A DNA stretch of 64,000 bases from Bacteroidales bacterium (GCA_024686335.1 JAILCI010000040.1:70585-134584), one strand, 5' to 3'; shown: positions 42,801 to 57,800, numbered from the stretch's first letter. Numbers and translations are program-made. Notes: a model not told the origin generated them from the letters alone.

Positions 42801-45800
42801 CGGTGTCCGTACCCTCCACAACATTCGTTCTGGTGGCGCTGGCGGTTCCGCTGAACGTGAAGTCAACGGTCTCGCCTGTCACCTTGTACAGCGTGTTCTC
42901 CGTAGTGGCCGTGTAGCCCTCCACAGTATGAGCCGTACCGTCGTATGCGTTCGTAGCAGTGTTACCAACGATGGTCACTTCCGCCGTAATCGGGGTAATT
43001 ACCTGATAACCGTCAGTAACATTGAAGGTCACCGTACTGAAGTTCGGATTAGCATTGGCGAACTGGCTGGCAGCAAGACCCATATCGGTCTTTCCGTCAG
43101 TGTCCGTACCCTCCACAACATTCGTTCTGGTGGCACTTGCTGTTCCGCTGAACGTGAAGTCAACGGTCTCGCCTGTCACCTTGTACAGCGTGCTCTCCGT
43201 AGTGGCCGTGTAGCCCTCCACAGTATGAGACTCACCGTCGTATGCGTTCGTCGCCGTATTACCAACGATGGTAACTGCCGCCGTAATCGGGGTAATTACC
43301 TGATAGCCGTCAGTAACATTGAAGGTAACAGTAGCAAAGTTCGGATTGGCATTGGCGAACTGGCCTGCAGCAAGACCCATGTCGGTCTTTCCGTCAGTGT
43401 CAGTACCCTCCACAACATTCGTTCTGGTGGCGCTGGCGGTTCCGCTGAACGTGAAGTCAACAGTCTCACCTGTCACCTTGTACAGCGTGCTCTCCGTAGT
43501 GGCCGTGTAGCCCTCCACAGTATGAGCCGTACCGTCGTATGCGTTCGTAGCAGTGTTACCAACGATGGAAACCGTCACGTCGATCGGAGTAATTATTTGG
43601 TAACCGTCCGTAACCTCGAAGGTCACTGTACCGAAGTTCGGATTGGCATTGGCGAACTGGCCGGAAGCGAGACCCATGTCGGTCTTTCCGTCCGTATCCT
43701 CGCCCTCCACAACATTCGTTCTGGTGGCGCTGGCGGTTCCGCTGAACGTGAAGTCAACAGTCTCGCCTGTCACCTTGTACAGCGTGCTCTCCGTAGTGGC
43801 CGTGTAGCCCTCCACAGTATGAGCCGTACCGTCGTATGCGTTCGTCGCCGTGTTACCAACGATGGCAACCGTCACGTCGATCGGAGTAATTATTTGGTAA
43901 CCGTCAGTAACAGTGAAGGTGACAGTAGCAAAGTTCGGGTTATTGTTGACGAAGGATGCGCTGGTCAAGCCCATGTCGGTCTTTCCGTCCGTATCCTCGC
44001 CCTCCACTACATTCGTTCTGGTGGCGCTGGCAACCACGCCTGTAGCAAGACCGAAGTCATTTGCAGTGTATAAAGTGCTGCTGATAGCATCCACTGTATA
44101 ACCCTCGACAGTGTGAGCCGTGCCGTCGTACGGCAGTGTGCTGTTGTTACCATGCAACGTAACCGTCACGTCGATCGGATTAATCTTCAACTCCCCATTC
44201 ACCTTGCTAACATTATAGTAGCAGGTCACATCGGTCTCATCGCGCATCACTTTCACTGAGGAAACGGTGTTGGTCTGCGTGCCAGCTTCGGTAATACTAC
44301 CCGTAACCACTGCAGTGACCACGTCACCGTTGATCAAAGCATGACCGTTAGCAGCATCAGCAGCAGCGACGTTGTAGCTTTCAGTGCCGAAAGCGATGTT
44401 GTAACCGGCATCGGTGTGAGCAGTTCCATCATAATCCCAGGTATGATCAACAGCCGTTACCGTTAAGGTCTGGGCTATTTGCTCAACAGTTTGGGTGGTG
44501 GAGACTTTACAACCCTTACTGTCAGTTACGGAGATGGAGTAGCTGCCATCAGCCAAGTTGCTGATGGTATATACGCCATTGCCGAGAGAACCTGTACTGC
44601 CGTTGGCATTCCATGTAACAGTATAGTTAGGTGTACCGGCAGCCAGATTCAAGGTGATGAAACCATCAGCCGTATTGAAACACTGGCTGTTGTAATCTGT
44701 AACCTCAACAGTAGGTTTCGGGAATACATTCACTGTGGTAGTGGATGTAGTCGTACAGTTATTGCCATCTTTGAAGGTTACCGTAACGGTCTTCTCCCCT
44801 ACTGAGCTCCATTGAGCCTCAATAGCATCGGTTTCACCCGTAAAGGTTCCGTCTTGACCAACGGTCCATACATAATCGCTCATTCCACTCTGCGTGGAGA
44901 GGTTGAATGTGGTGTTGGCCTCGGAAGTGTCGATACATACGTCGCCACCTGTCAAGGTCGGAACCGTCAAGGCATTCACCGTGATGGTCTTGGATGCAGG
45001 TGTCGGGTTGGTACAACCGTTAGCATTCTTGTAGTTGACCGTGACGGTCTTGCTACCCGTAGTGGTCCAGGTCAAGGTAACCGTACTATCTGTTGACGTA
45101 CCGCCAGAGACCACGGTTGCATCACCCGTATTCCACACATAGTCGGTCATACCCGGCTGAGTCTTCAGCGTCAACTCCGTATTGGTGGCGGAAGTGCTGA
45201 TACAGATATTATCCGCACCCTCAATAGTCGGGATCGGGTTCGGATATACTGTCACGGCATGTTCTGTAGCGGTCGGATTGGTACAGCCAGCTGCATTGGT
45301 GTAGTTCACTGTAACAGTCTTGGCGCCGTCAGAAGTCCACTCTACCGTAATGGCATTCGTACCGGAACCGCTGATAATGTTACCGCCGTTTACAGACCAA
45401 ATATAGCTGGTCATATTAGATTCGGTGCTCAGACTCAGCACATCGGTCGTGCTGGAGTTGCTGACACAGATAGCATGATCACCTGTTATAGTAGGAGTAG
45501 AGATGTCATTGACTGTGATAGTAGCAGAAATGCTGGCCGTACAGTTGTCACTATTCGTCATGGCAACGGTGACGGTTTTGGCACCTGCTTGAGTCCAATA
45601 TGCGGTAAGACTAGAGGTGCCCTGGCCGGCAGAAATCGTACCGTCAGATTCAGCCAATGTCCATACGTATGAACTCATACCTGAATTGGTATTTAAGGTA
45701 ATCGTATTATTAGTAGTAGAACCGTATACACAGACAGCGCTGTTGCTCAGTACCGGAACAGGGACAGCCTTCACTTGAACCACCTTGGTAGTGGTAGCGC

Positions 45801-48800
45801 GACAACCGTGTGCATCCGTATAGGTAACGGTAACGGTCTTGTTGCCGATGCTGCTCCACTGAGCCTCAACAGAGTTACCGGAACCAGTGTAGGTACCATC
45901 AGTTCCGACGGTCCAAGCGTAATCATTCTGATCAGCATCTGTTGTCAGCGTCAAGGTGTTATTAGTAGAAGATGTAGAGATACAAACGTTCTCGTTATTC
46001 AACGCCGGAGTAGGAACATTATAAACTGTGATGGTCTTCTTAGCGTGAGACTGACAACCGGTGGCACTGTTCGTAGCCACGAGGGACACTGTCTTCTCGC
46101 CTGCGGATGTCCATACCGCAGTAATGGCGTTGCTGTTAACCGGAGTCGAAGTGATAGAGCCGCCGTCTCCGAGTGTCCATGTATAGGTATAGTCAGTAGC
46201 ATTTCCGTTTTCATCGGTAATGCCCAATTCATTCTTGATGAGAGAAGAGTTGACGCAGACATCGTCATTGGAAACGATGTTCGGCACAAGGGTGTCGTTC
46301 ACCATAATGGTAGCGATGGTGCGGGTGCTGTCGCCGCAACCGGCTGCATCGTGAACAGTCACCTTATAGACGAAGGTGCCGGCATCGGCAGTGCTCGGAG
46401 TGTAAGTATCGGCATCAGCGCCCTCGATTGCGACGTCATTCTTCAACCATTGGTAAGTATAGGAACCGCTACCGGCATTGGCGGTCACAGCCAATGCTGC
46501 AACATTCTCCTCGCCCTTACAATAGGTAGCGTCCGGAGAGGTCTCCGCGAGGGTGAGCTGTCCGTAAACCGGAACTGTCACGGTAAAGGTGCTGCCCACA
46601 CAGACGTTGCCGGTGGTCGGGGTGACGGTGTAAACAGCATCCTGGGAAGCACTCGTAGTATTGCTGAGTGTACCGTTGACGTTCGCTTGTGCGGTAGCAG
46701 CCGCACCACCTGTGATGTCCGTTACAGCAGGTGCATCCCAAGCATAGGTAGTGGTATAATTCTGGAAGTCTGGTGCATCAGGCGTAGCCGTAAAGGTAGC
46801 ACCGCTGCAGATAGTAGGAACCTCAATATCAGAGATATTCTGTGCCGGATACGGACTGTCGAGGGTCACCTCGATGGTAGCGGAAGCGGAACAACCCTCC
46901 ACCAATGAATAGGTAACCGGATCAAAGGATGCTGCCCAAACAGTCACAACATGTTCGCCTGCTGCCAGTCCAGTGTATTCTTTTGTAGTACCAATGCCGG
47001 GGATCTGCACATGCTCTGTTGCATTATCCAAAGCGATAAAGATATTGTTATTCGCTGACATACCATTCTGATAGGTGGCCGTAATGGTTGCATCGTTGCC
47101 CGTACAGCTCTCTTGAGTAGAGACTAACGTCACCGTCGGGGCGGGTTTCACCGTGATGGTGCCTGTCAAGGTCTGGGTACCGCAACCGGTTACGTCACCA
47201 GCACTCTGGTTGGAGGTGGCGGTGATGATGTACGGATAGGAGGTTCCGGCAGGCGCCGGAGTGGCAGTAGGAGTACCGCTGATAACACCCGTCTCGGCAT
47301 CCAAGGTCACACCTTCCGGCAGACCTGTAGCCGTAAGCGTAGCATTGGAGAAGGTCAACACAATATCGTCAATCGGCTGACCGAAACACTTGGTCTGATT
47401 TGCAAGATCTGCATCCTCAAAATCAACGGCAGGATTCGGAAGAACAGTAATGGTAAATGAACATTCAACACCTTCGTATTCCTTGCATTCATCTTCAGTA
47501 TAATAAGCTACTGTCGTTTCACCGATAGGATAATGATTTTCAGATGCGTTAAGGGCAACTTCTATATCAGTAAAGTTAGCCGTCGTATTCAGTTCAGGAA
47601 CAGTGAAGTTCACACCCGGAATCACTGTTGCGTAGGTTTGTCCTGCATCGCAGCAGAAGACCATGTCGGTCGGGCAGTTCTCCCAAGCGAGTTCAACCGG
47701 CGAGGCAATGGTCACCGTAGTGGTAGCTTGACAACCGTGAGCATCTGAGGCCGTCACCGTATAGTCACCATACCAGATGCCGCCCTGGGCATTCGTGCCG
47801 GAGGTCGGGTTGGCAGGGACAGAAAGATCCGTAAACACACCTGCCAGATTTTGAGTGGCAGTGGTGTTGATACTGTACTGATACGGGGAAGTGCCCGTAC
47901 CCGTTGTCACTTCAACTTTCACACTACCATCAGAACCATTAAAACAGGTCACATTATGGTGTTCGGAGGCCACCTCGGCAACCGTCAGTTTGGCGGGAAC
48001 GGTAACATAAATGGTCGTGGTGGAAGAAATGCCGCAGCCGTTGGTGGCCGTCACGACCACAGGCAGATTCTGAACCGCATCCGTCTGCTTGATAGCCGTT
48101 CCGGCTGTCGTGTCCTGACTGTAGCTGATGGCTGAGTTGACACCGCTGCAGTTGGCCGTAGCGACCACCTCACCATCAGTCAGATTCGGGTAGGTGTAGT
48201 AACACCCGTTGGCATCTGAGGTGTGGTCGGCCATAACCGTATTATTCGCAGGCAGCGTCGTGAATGTCGGAGCCACACTGTCGTTCACATGGTAGGTATA
48301 GACCCATTGATGTTCATGATTCTGACAATCCTTATAGGTGTAGGTGTAGGTCACGTTGCCGGTACAACCCGTGAAGTTTTCAGGACTGATAACCAGACCT
48401 GTCGGGGTGAGGATATTATTACAAGCATCCTTCACCACAGGAAGGGTCGGGGCCGTAATGGCACTGTAGCAAGCCACCGTAGAGCCTTGGTTATCCGGCA
48501 TGGTAAAGTCTACCGGTTTCACCGTCTCGGTATAAGTCCACGTATAGGCCGTACCGTTCACCGTGTAGTCATAAAGGTAGGTACGCGTACCGCAGTCCAG
48601 GGTAAAGTTATCTTGCGGATAACCTGTACGCAGGGTGAAGTCGATATGGGTGCCGCAAATGCTGAAGTTGGGCACAGGAATATCCGCTGCCGCAATCAGC
48701 TCGCTCTTACAATTTCTCGTCACCTCCACATTCTCCTCAGGAGTATAAGCGGCAGGATTGACGGTATAGACATAGTACCAATCGCTCACCGCGCCGTCAC

Positions 48801-51800
48801 AGGTGGTATAGGTGTAATGGTAGGTCACCGTACCGCTACCGTTTGTGACAGTGCTGACCGGGTTTGGATTCTCTGTCGTGTTGTCCACGAGGACAGCAGG
48901 CACAGCGCGGTCGCAAGCATCGATCAGGGTTTGCGGAGTGGCCGGAGTTACGGCATCGCTCTCACAAACGACGGTGGCTGCACCCGGATCCGGCAAGGTC
49001 AAAGCGGGAGCTTGGATATGATAGGTGTATGTGTAATCCTTCGTGTTGCCATTACAATCACTGTAGGTATAGGTAAAGACCTGATCTCCGTTGCAAGGCA
49101 CATTGAAAGTACTTACGTTAAAGTCAATATAATGATTATATTCGATTACCTGACCGCATGCATCCACAATGCTGGTCGGCATCTTGTGACGCAGCATATG
49201 AGGTGTCTTCACATCAGCAAAACAGTTAACCGTAGTATCCACTGATGTCGGCGGGGTAATCACAATACCGTCTTCTACCGTAACGGTTACATTACCGCTG
49301 GCGCTGTTCGTACAAACGCCATCCGTGTAAGAAACGATATAAGGATAGGTCGTGTTGCAATCATCAGAAGGAATATCCACCACCTGGGTCTCAGTATAGG
49401 TGCTGGAAGGATTATTATGGTATTCCACAATCGGAGTGCCGTTGTTGAAGGTCCAGGTCAAGGTGTCCTTATCCGCATAGACGTGAGCAATTACAGCGCT
49501 CAACTCCTGCGTGCCCACATTCGGGCAGACAGTGAAGTCTGCTGGAGTGATGGTCACCTGAGGACGTACCGTAGCATTTACAGTCATCACCAAAGCAGCA
49601 TCGTAAGTACAAACGCCATTATGAGCCGTCACGTTGTAGGTCAAGGTGACGGGTTCTTGATTTGCCGTCACGTTCTCCAAGTTGGAACCGTTGATCGTGG
49701 TCTCGTTGCTTCCGGAAGCAGCCGTATTGCTTACACCATTCTCAATGCTCTGGGTAGGAGCATTCCAAGTGTAAGTGGTGGTACCCGGCGTGCTGGTCAC
49801 GGGCTGTACGGCAAAACTACCGCCGGAACAGAGAGGCTTCGGAGTCGGAATACTCGTAATCTCCAAGTTGTTGTCCAAAGTAATTTCAAAATCTTCCTCA
49901 ATAGAGCAATCGTTGTTATCCGTGATAGTCACCGTATAGGAGCCCACTTCGAGGGTGCTAATAGAATGAGGTGAAACAGAGGAAGCACTATTAGTATAGT
50001 CACCTGCACTATAAGTCAATTCACCCGCATATTGGAATGCGTAACCTGTCACGGATGATGGTGTACCACCTGTAACTACCACACTTACCGCACCGTTGTT
50101 GTTGGCACAGGTAGCAGGTGTAGTCGAAATCGTCACATCAAATGCATCGGGTTGCGTTATCACCACATCCTTTGTAGCCGTACACCCGTTTGCATCCTTG
50201 GCTGTCAGGTGGTGCGTACCAGCTGTCAGTCCAGAGAACGTATATTCACTTCCATACTGTCCAGCATCCACCGTATAGGTGAACGGAGCTGTACCACCGA
50301 CAATGTGATCCACGTCAATCATCGCCTGACCATCATGGCCACCAGGACATGTAACATTTTGATGACCTAACGTATTCTCCACAATGGTGAAGGCATCAGG
50401 TACCGTCACGACGATGGTCGTGGTAGCCGTATGGTTACAGCCGTCGGTAATCGTTACGGTCACCGGCGTGGTCTCGGAAATGGTTGTACCGGCAGTCACA
50501 GACTGGGTGAGTGTATTTTGCAAAGTAGTCGCTAACGTACAGTTATCTTCAACAGTGTAGGTTATAGCTGTAGTCAGATCAGGCATAGTATAGGTACAAC
50601 CCGTACCACCAGCGGTACTAGCTTGGATAGTTGTCACGCTAGGCGTTATCGTCGGGTTCTCCTCATCTTTCACGGTCACCGTGTTGGTGGTGCTGGCCTG
50701 ACAGTTATGAGCTGTTTCCGTCACCTCTACACTCACCGTGTAGGTGGTCGCCGTGCAAGTGTTCGGAATACTCGATAATGTTTGCGTGTTAGTAGTGCCC
50801 TGTTCGGAAGCCGAAGCCGTCCAGCTCAGGGACTCGCAGCTCCAACTGTAGTTGAATGTCGGGTTGTCCGCGTCCTCCAAATCAGCCGTAGCCGTCAGGG
50901 TCGTGCTGCCGGCGTTCGGACAGAGATCTGCCACATCGGCAATCGTAACGGTAGGCAGTGTGTAGACATTCACGGTCTGGGTGGCCGTTGCAGAACAACC
51001 GTTGCCGTCGCGAGCAGTCACCGTGTATTCCGTAGTCGTAGTCGGGGTGGCTGTCACAGCTGCCGTATTGGTGGCGGAGAGTCCCGTGTTCGGGCTCCAG
51101 GTGAAGGTCATGCCCTCAGTGCCGTTGCCGGAAGTGGCGCTGGCTGTCAGCGTGGTATTGTCGCCCAAGCAGACGCCCTCGGCACCTGCCGTGATGGTGA
51201 CAGCCACAGCATCAGGCTTCTTAACCGTGATGGTCACAGTAGCCTTCTTGCCGCAACCGTCCGTCACCGTCACGACCACATCCTTGGAGGTCTCTGTAGC
51301 GGTGAACTGGGTACCGGCTGCAACACTTTGCGTCACAGCCAAAGTCTGGGTGGTGCAATCGTCAGCCACCGTCACATAGTCGGAGGTGGTCAGGTTCGGC
51401 ACCGTATATTTACAGTTACCAATGGAGGTGGCCGTCACAACATTGTTGTTAGCTGCCACAGCGGCGACTGTAGAGATGGTCGGAGTGGTCTCATCCTTCA
51501 CGGTCATCGTCTTCGTGGCCGTGGCCTGACAGCCGTAATTGTCGGTAACCGTCAAGTTGATGGCGTAACTGTTGTCACATACCACAGGAACAGCGGCAGA
51601 TACTTCGTTGGAAGTATTAGCTGTGGTGGTATTGGCCGGAGTCAGCACTACCCCACCCGTCCAAGCGTACGTATAGTTAGCGGTAGTCGGGGTGGTGATG
51701 TTGGCCGTGATGGCCTGCGTGCCGCTGGCCGGACAAACCGTCGGGATGGTAGCAATAGCAGCCACCGGATTCGGATGTACGGTAATGGTAATCTGTTTGG

Positions 51801-54800
51801 GTGCAGGATCACAAGTCGGATCCGTCTGGTTACTGACGGCTACAATATTATATGTATAGCCATCCTCATTAGCCGTGGCAATGCTACCCGTAATGGTGGC
51901 ATTGAAGTCGTCGGTGCGAGTATAGGTCAAACCTTCAGCCAAACTCAGCGTCGCAGGCAATGTGCCGTTCACGCTGGTGAGCGTGATATCTTGGATATTG
52001 CCGCCGGCGCAGATTTCCTGCGTAAGCGGGGTCACCGTCAGCTGCACGGTCGGGTTCACCTTGATGGTACCGGTGATCGTGACAGGGTCACACTCCGGGT
52101 TGGTCTGGTTGGAGGCGGCTTTGATGGTGTATTCAAACGTACCCGTCTGGGTCGGAGTACCGGAAATGGTCTTCGTCGAAGGGTCGAAGGTCACACCCGC
52201 GGGCAGCACACCTGCCGACTGGCTGATGGTCGCATTCTGGATATTGAAGACGATAGGCGTCAGGGCAGTGTTGGCACAGAGGTTCTGGTCCTTAGCACCG
52301 GAACCATCCGCCAATGTCAGCACCACATCCGGGTTGACCTTGATGGTAGATGTTGCCGTGTTTTGACAGCCGTTACCGTCAATACCGGTAACCGTCACTG
52401 TATATTCGCCAGCTGCAGCAGCCGCGAAGGTGGCGTTGGCATTGTTCACGGTCAGATACGTGGCAGGATCCCACGTGTAGGTCTGTGCGCCGTTGGCCAT
52501 CAATGTGGCGGTGCCGGAAGCACAGATATTGGCGCTGTTCACCGTAACGGTCGGCAACGTATGGTTGCTGATCGTCACCGTGTTGGATTCTGCATAACAA
52601 CCCTCACTGTCGCTTACTTTCACCTTGTAGGTTCCCGTCACAGAGGTAGTATAGCTGGTAGGTTCTGTAGGAGTGATGGTTGTCTCGCCCAACGTCCAAA
52701 CGTATGTATAAGTATTGCCATTCTCCAGTGTGCCGCCGTTGGCAGTAGCCGTCAAAGCAGCGTTCTGCTGACCTTCCGGACAGATGGTGGCGTCATCGGC
52801 AGCCAGGGTCACCGTCGGCATCGGGTTGGCCGTCACCGTGGCACTGACACTGCCCTTACATCCATTGGCATCCGTCACAGTCACCGTATAGGTACCGGCA
52901 GCACCAACCGTGATAGTCTGATCTTCAGCATTGTTATAGTTCCATTTATATTGGGGGAATCCGCCTGTGGCGGCCAGTGTCGTCGTCTGCTGGCCTTGGC
53001 AGATGCTCAAGTTGGGGGAGGTAATCTCAGGAACCGGCAACGCATTCACCGTGATGGCAACATCGTCGGTAGCGGAACAACCGTTGCTGTTGGTACCAGT
53101 CACGGTTACAGTGTACTGACCAGCCGTTGCGGAACTGAAGTTGACGCTCGCACCTGTGGTGGCACTCAAGGTCACGCCCTCGGGAGCGGCCCATTCGTAA
53201 GTGGCGCCATTAGAAGCTGTCAACTGCAGCGTGCTGTTGGCACAAACTGTCGTAATCTCGTTGGTGATCTGGATGTTCGGAATGGTATCCAAACTCAGAT
53301 GACCCATACCACTGTTCACACAACCATTATTATCGGTTACGGTCACGGTGTAGTCCTGAGCAATGGTCGGGTTAACGATTGTCAAAGTATCGTCTTTATT
53401 GTCATTATCCTGAACCTCAACTCCGGAGACTGTCCACACACAAGTATAAGGTTCAGCGGCCGTCACCGATGCGACAAGCTCTGCGGTACCCTGACCGTTA
53501 CAAACCACGTCGTTGCTGACCGTCACCACCGGCAAGGCGTTCACCGACACCGTGGTGCTCAGGTTGACAGTACAACCATTGCCATCGGTAGCCGTAACAT
53601 TATAGGTAGTATTAGCTGTCGGGGTTACGGATATGACGTTATCCGTTATATCGAAAGCCTCACTGGTAGAAGATGACCAATTATAAGTGACTGTGCCAGA
53701 AGCCTGGGACGGTGTCACAGTAATAGTAGTTGCATCAGCACCATAACAGATGGCGTATGGGTCGGTAATCTCTGCCGTGAAGTTGTTGGCCGGGATAATC
53801 ACATTCACATCCTTGTTGGCCGTGTTGCCGCAAGCATCCTTCACCACCACGTTCACTACGATGGTCTGTGCAGAAGTAGTTTGCGTGTAGGAGGTTCCTG
53901 CCGGCACACTCTGGCTTACGAAGGTCACATTATTGCCCGTGTATCCGCATTCACTGTCTTGAGTAGCAGCCAGTACTGTAGCAGAGAGGTTCGGCATCTC
54001 ATATTTACAACTACCTGCAGCTGTAGCAGTAACATCGGCAATAGTGCCAATCACCGGAGCAGCCTCGTCTTTCACCACCACGCTGATCGGTTCAGCCGTA
54101 GCAGTACAACCTTCTGCATCCACAATGTTCAAGTTCACCGTGTAGGTATTGTTACAACCCGTGCCGAAGGAGGCAGTTACCTGAGAGGTGGCGGCATTGT
54201 CAGTCTGAGCACTCAAGCTCAGACCTGTACTTGCACTCCAGTTGTAAGTGTACGGAGTAGCAGTAGTGGTGGTCACCTCAGCCGTAACGGTTGTGGAGCC
54301 GGCGCTCGGACAAAGCGGGTCAACGGCGTTGATCGCGACTACCGGCAGCGGATTTACCGTAATGGTGGATGTTGCCGTGCTGGTACAGTTGTGGTCATCG
54401 GTACCGGTGACCGTTACCGTGTAGCTACCGGCTTCGGCGCCACTGAAGGTGACGGAAGCACCCGTGGAGGCACTCAGGTAGGTAGATGGTGCCCAGCTAT
54501 ATAACGGAGAGCTCTGTTCTGCCATATTGGCCGTCAAGGTAGCGGTACCGTCTGCACAGATTTCAGCATTGTTTACTGTAACTTGTACAGGAGTATATAT
54601 ATATATTGTACCCGTAGTACTGTTCTGACAGCCGTTGCCATCGGTCACCTCAACCGTGTAGGAGGTCTCTGTGGAAGGAGCAGGCACGGTTAAGGTAGGA
54701 CCTGTGGTGGGATTCGTCGCATCATCGTTCCACACATATTGCAATGTACCCGTACCATTTCCCACTGCGGAGAGCGTAGCAGTGCCCTGACCGGAACATA

Positions 54801-57800
54801 CGGTGGTATTGGCAACGTTCACGGTAGGCAACTCGTTAACCACAATGTTCTGGGTCTTCACCACGTAACAGCCGTTGTCGCCCGTCACGGTGACGGTATA
54901 GACCGTAGAGGTGGTCGGCGAAACGGTGGTGGTATTGGTGCTGTTGGTCTCATGTGCCCAAGCGTATGTCGGTGTGCCCGTCACACCCTCGACGCTGGTC
55001 ACCGAGATGGTAGAGGATGCACCCTTACAGATCGGGGTGTTGCCGCTGATAGTAGCCGCCAGCGTGTTGGCAGGGATGGTCACATTGACCGTCTGGGAAA
55101 CCGTGTTGTGGCAGGCATCCTCCACGACAACCGTCACCGGAATAGTCTGCTCAACAGAAGATTGGTTATAGGAGGTACCCACTGGGACGCTCTGGCTCAC
55201 AAAGGCGATATCGCCGTAGCTGCAGTTGTCGTTGGTGACGCGGCTCAAGACAGCCGGAATGTTCAGACTCGGCATCGTGTAGGTACAGTTGGCAGCCGCC
55301 GTTGCGGGGATAGGATCACCCGTTGCAAAGGTCGGAGCGGTGGCATCCTTCACCGTGATGGTGAACGGGGTGGCATTGGCGGAACAGCCGTTGCCGTCGG
55401 TCACCTTCAGGGCGATGGTATAATTGGTATTACAAACATCCGGCACATCGGTAACAGTCACTGTTGAGGATGTTGTCGTGATATCTTGTGTCTGATTGGT
55501 AAAGAGACCGCCGCCATTCCATTCGTATTTATAGTTCGGAGTAGCGGTAGAGGTCACAGTACCGGTAATGGTCTGGCTGGTAGCGCTCGGGCAAACCTCA
55601 TCGGTAGCACTGATGACCGCTACAGGAATGTCGTTCACCGTGATGGTCTTGCTTGTGCGGGATACACAACCCGTAGTGCCATTAGTCACGGTAAGGTACA
55701 CATGTTTCTCGCCCGTGGTAGACCAGGAGGCTGCAAAGTTACGAGTGGTAGCAGAACCGCTGACCGTTCCGTTCTCACCGTTACCCAGTGTCCACTGGTA
55801 ACTGTATCCGGAAGGATCTGTTGCTGTTTCAACCAACTCGAGTGTAGTGTTGTCCAATGAGGTGCTGATACAGATGTCGTCCTCACCGCTGATAACCGGC
55901 ACGATGGTGTCGTTGACGGTAAGAGTATAGGTGCCTGTGGAGGGCATCCAGTCGCCGCAGGTAGCGTTCTTCACTTTACGGATAAAGGTATAAGTAGCTG
56001 TACCAGAGATGTTCTGGGCATAAGAAGTCGCTGGAGTGTAGGTGGATTCACTGTTCGTTCCAGCTGCATCCGAGTAATTATTTCCATTATCAGTACTAAC
56101 CTGCCATAAATATTGGAACTCGCCTTGACCGCCGCTAGGCAGGGTGCCAGCGCCAATAGCAGACGGAGTAGCACCTTCACAGATGGTTTCGCTGCCACTA
56201 ATAGCGCCAGCGTTGAGTTCCGGATAGACGGTCAGCACCCAGCTGCCCGTGCTCTGCTCGAACTCGGTGTTACAGGTGCCGTCCTTCGCCTTGCGGGTGA
56301 AGGTATGCGTGCCGGCAACACTAGTGTAGTCACTGTTCGGAGTATATGTTGCACTATTGGTATTATTGATAGCTTCATCATTGTGATACCACTGATAGGT
56401 TATGTTGCTGTCACCACCAAAAGCGGATGTTGCATTGCCAATCTCTGTAAAACCATCCGTTGCGCCAAAACAGATGCTCTGGCCCGTAGTGGCAATAGCA
56501 CCAGCGGTGAACTGCGGACGGACATTGACCGTACAGGTAGCCGTTGTAGAGCAAGTGGCATCTGCCAAATCGCTAACCGTGACGGTATATTCAGTCGTAA
56601 CCGTAGGAGCGACATTGACCGTAGCCTGGCTACCGGCTTCGCTACTCCACACATAGGTATAATTACCACTACCGCCCTGTGCCGTAACCGAGATGTTTTT
56701 ATTTCCGCCATAGCAGATAATCTTGTCGGCAGCAGTAGCCGTCAACGCGTCAATATTGTTCACTGTGACAGCGAGATTAGCCGTACAGCCATTAGCATCG
56801 GTGGCAACAACTGTGTAATTACCTGCGGAGAGACCGCTGAAGGTAAGATTAGTTGCTGTTACATTATTAATATTATAGGTATAGGGTGACGTGCCGCCAG
56901 TGGCAGCTGCAATCGTCACAGTGCCGTTGTTACCGTCATGACAGGTCACGGCTGTAGAGCTGTAGGTTGACAAAGCCAAGGTCTCCGGCAATGTAACCGT
57001 CACCGTCTTTGTGGATGAATTATTGCAGAGGTCTTTTACCGTTACCGTAATGGTGCGGTTATCTGTGGTAACCACCGTATTGGCAGCAGGTGATTGGGTG
57101 ATGCTCAGCAAGTTCGTTGCCGTACAGTTGTCTTGGGCCACCACCTGACTTACCACATCGGGGATGAGATAGGTACAGCTGGGCGTCACGCCTTCACCGT
57201 TGTTCGGCAAAGCCACCACGGTAGCAGGACAGCTCTGGATAGTCGGAGCCGTTTCATCTTTAGAGGTGATGCTGGTTGTAGCCGTATTAGAGGTACAACT
57301 TCCATCAGTTATTGTAGCACTTACCGCATAGGTGTGACAAATGCCGTCAGATGCTATGTTGAGTGTGGGACCTTCTGCAGATTGGGTCTCACCGCCATCA
57401 ATGGTGTAACTCCAAGCATAGGTCGGCAAGGTTAATGTAACGCCACCCGCAACGGAAGCCGTAAAGGTGTAGTTCTGGCCGGAAGCCAGCGGACAGGTGT
57501 TGTTTACAATGTCATGGGTAATCTGCGCTTGCAGAATCGTTTGGGTCGTATTCAACGTTACCGCATAGTTAGCGGTGCGGTTGTTAGTGCCCTCCATAAT
57601 AGCCAGATCCGCAGGAGTGGCCGTATTGGAGGAAGAGGATGAACTATAGGTGTAAACACCGCCCGTAGCCTGGTTGGTCGTTACAGTACCAGCGGAAATC
57701 GTATGGTTGGTCACCAATTCACCTTCCGTCACAGTGGCGCCATTCAAGTTGCTGACCATCTGGTTGCCTGTCCATGCAGCGCACTCTGTCGACGTGAGCG

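Larger units (their letters stand above)
37670..44470 (-). repeat. MBG-type repeat region (~2,270 residues)
   Basis: More than twenty tandem beta modules carry the MBG signature K/T-x-YDGTA or Y-N/D-G. They fall into several subtypes (GVTVTIVGN, RNVTLTS, SNSKTWTYDGEAHTYP, RPVTLTGE, PTERT, ITITANSD) arranged in a higher-order order that recurs: a block at 38.2-39.3 kb is repeated at 41.1-42.1 kb, about 2.87 kb away. Confidence 0.85.

Noticed and set aside
42130..44190. CRISPR-like regular spacing of repeats
   Set aside because: The period is 297 bp, the units are in frame and encode MBG modules; there are no short repeats with unique spacers and no cas genes.
50782..53676. Long plus-strand open frames inside the adhesin region (964 codons here; also 42337-44073 and 45775-46908)
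   Set aside because: They are codon-aligned antisense of the giant gene, contain no recognisable domains, and arise from absence of TTA, CTA and TCA codons in the real gene.
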